Assembly (NCBI GenBank): GCA_022578605.1
Contig: MU394076.1
Location: 434,001 to 498,000, forward strand
DNA length: 64,000 nt
Origin: Camillea tinctor
Lineage: Eukaryota > Ascomycota > Sordariomycetes > Xylariales > Xylariaceae
Direction: 5' to 3'
Shown here: piece by piece, positions 62,280-64,000 of the stretch
Layout of the letters: the number at the start of each line of letters is the position of its first letter
Position numbering within the stretch: position 1 is the stretch's first letter
Made by a program: the position numbers and the translations under genes
The notes under the pieces: model-generated
The model's input: only the letters and a program-made list of their open reading frames with translations
Databases searched by the model: none
Told to the model about the DNA's origin: nothing

Positions 62280-62537
62280 GTAGCTCCGTCCTACTCGGAT
62301 GGCCAATATGCACATCCTCAATGTGGTATGGTTTGCGTATTCTGGTTTTTTCTATTAGGGTTCTTGCCTTGGGCGTTCTTTTGATCTTCGTTGGATGGTT
62401 TGAAGGAGCGAGGGCTCCCTCTGCGACTCTGTATATCCTTGTTTCCAGCAAACCTCAAAATGTTGAAGTGTCGCTTAATACTGAATCTTCTCCTTCTCTC
62501 CTTTTCTCTTGGTCTGTCGCGACACGCAAAGGATGCT

Positions 62538-63293
62538 CTATCTCTTCTTTCTCGTAACCTTGGTGAAACCGTCCTCGTCTACCTCGGGAGGCGGCTTTTC
62601 TTTCGGCGCCGCCACAAGCGCGGGGGCCTCATCCATATCAACATCAGAGTCACCATCTTCGTCGTCATCGTCGTCATCGCTCTCCCAATCCGTCTCCTGG
62701 TCCCCACCAGCTGTTTCTTCAACGACTACCTTCTTCCCCTTGGTGGCCAGCCACCGGCGGCGCAGGTCTTCGACGAGGTCAAAGTTACCCACGGCGCATT
62801 GGGCGCGCACCTTCATAATGCGGTCGGCGACCTCGACTTCGGAATCATCGTCGATGTTAGCCTCGAATTCGTCCCACATGACCTGCAGCAGGGTCGCTTC
62901 GACATCCTCAGCCAGCGGCTCTTCTCTCGACGACGCGGATGATTTGGTCGTTTTCTGATTGTCCGACTCGGCGGCGGCGGCGATATCGACAAAGCTCGGG
63001 AACATTTCAGCGATGGCGCCGGCGAACCAGTCGCGCTTGTCGGCCGACGAGGGACCACCCCAGTTGTTCTGCACGGCGATGGTGAGGGAGAGCCATAGGT
63101 GCAGCGATATGGCGACGCCCTGCTCGAATTGCTCTTGTCGGACTTCTGGAGTGGGAGGTGGGGAGCCCGAAGAGAGGAGAGTACACAAGCGTAAGTATTA
63201 AGAACATATAGGTTATGTAGTGATTTGAATGACAGATATAATAATGGTTTCGTACTTACCGGGCGATGGTTCTGCCTGTGAACTTGACGCCAT
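62538..63293 (-). CDS. TSR2: Tsr2, chaperone of ribosomal protein eS26
   Basis: Tsr2 carries ribosomal protein eS26 (Rps26) to pre-40S particles and is needed for 20S pre-rRNA processing. Exons 63293-63260 and 63145-62538 give 213 residues, near the family length. The core has the family's features: EQGVAISLHLWLSLTIAVQNNWGG, where the WGG motif closes the first helical segment, then SADKRDWFAGAIAEMF and LLQVMWDEFEANIDDDSE. A long acidic stretch follows (DWESDDDDDDEDGDSDVDMDE), and the end is basic: DEDGFTKVTRKKR. The intron is placed so that ...EPSP joins to EVRQEQFEQG; reading without splicing meets no suitable start. The short space to the BSD gene suggests overlapping or adjacent 3' UTRs. 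Confidence 0.92.
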
Positions 63294-64000
63294 ATTGAGA
63301 TATATATTGATTAGACAACACGAGATACCGCCCGAGTTGTCTCTTTCTTTTTCCTTTCTTTTCCTTTATTTTTTTTTATTTTTATAACTACTCTTGTTTT
63401 CTCACCATACCGTGGGGTACTTGTAGGATGATTTGAGAGTGGATGGCGGGGCAGTGGACGCTATTTTTTTTTTTCCTTCCTAAATTATGCAGGCACTGTA
63501 TTTTTTTTCTTTTGATCTTGCATAGCTTATCATTCTGCCATGTAATACCGCGTATGCGCGTATTGATCTCATTACCTAGGTCATCAATTGCGCCTCCCTC
63601 GGCAGTCTCAAGCTAACCCAATTCGGTCGAAAGCGATCTTAACGGACTACGGGACCCCCCTGCAATTCCCTGTTTCCGACACAGACACAGACCAACCGGA
63701 CAGGGATTTGAGTCAAGCATACATAGTAGCATAGCTACATACCTGCATACCTCAAACACCCTGACACCATACACGCTAAAACACTTGGATCCAATTAATC
63801 CAAGAGAAAGGTCTTAGAAGCTCCAGAAACAGGAAATGACATCACCCATAATTTTATATGGTCCTGGGAGAGAGAAAAGAACCTGGGGGTACGAATTAGA
63901 ATTAAAACTAGGGGGGAGCTGAGGAGCTCTTAACCTATTGAAGGGACCATCATTATCACGTTTTCCCTTTACCCAGCAAGGAAATGAACGTCCCCTTTAT
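63294..64000. other. Upstream region of TSR2
   Basis: Pyrimidine-rich sequence and a T-rich leader (63340-63395) precede the TSR2 start. ACCTAGGT occurs at 63574 and a TGAGTCA core near 63709. No other gene is seen before the window ends. Confidence 0.45.

Overview
The window is nuclear DNA of a filamentous ascomycete (Pezizomycotina), most likely a Sordariomycete. The gene content points there: a single-polypeptide siroheme nitrite reductase ending in a Rieske domain, a Pex20-type PTS2 co-receptor, a CPC1 gene with the filamentous-fungal leader, a beta-tubulin split by six introns, and a Yap1/AP-1 factor with both cysteine-rich domains. Introns are mostly 50-120 bp with GTRNGT donors and CTAAC-like branch points. 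There is no operon structure. The intergenic spaces are unusually long (up to 9 kb), AT-rich, full of homopolymers and microsatellites, and carry a dispersed palindrome ACCTAGGT.

Layout: SEC13 (-) and PEX20 (+) are divergent at the left end. A 5 kb gap follows, then CPC1 (+) with its regulatory leader. A decayed ankyrin-like ORF lies near 15.1-15.9 kb, then GCN20 (-). After a 9 kb gap come a large Ser/Pro-rich protein of uncertain family (+, 28.7-32.5 kb) and beta-tubulin (+, 36.1-38.2 kb). Nitrite reductase (-, 39.0-42.6 kb) is next, with an apparent one-base frameshift in its last exon. After 8 kb of gap come an STK32/YANK-type kinase (+), Yap1 (-), a BSD-domain protein (+) and TSR2 (-). 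Except for PEX20/CPC1 and the Ser/Pro-rich gene/beta-tubulin, neighbouring genes alternate strand, so most share either promoter regions or 3' ends.

Functional themes: housekeeping (secretion, peroxisome import, tubulin, ribosome biogenesis) and nutrient or stress response. CPC1 and GCN20 both belong to general amino-acid control: GCN20 helps activate the Gcn2 kinase, whose output is translational derepression of CPC1. They lie about 6 kb apart. Nitrite reductase (nitrate assimilation) and Yap1 (oxidative stress) add to this theme.

The best material for a second look is at CPC1: a 2-codon uORF, a 40-codon uORF, a stop-free 211-codon upstream extension of the reading frame without any AUG, and a perfect 15-bp palindrome containing an optimal Gcn4-type site upstream. 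Non-AUG extension of CPC1 has been described in Neurospora, so this is a known phenomenon in a new sequence. I found no CRISPR, intact transposon, tRNA or rRNA gene, or secondary-metabolite cluster, and no clearly new multi-gene system.
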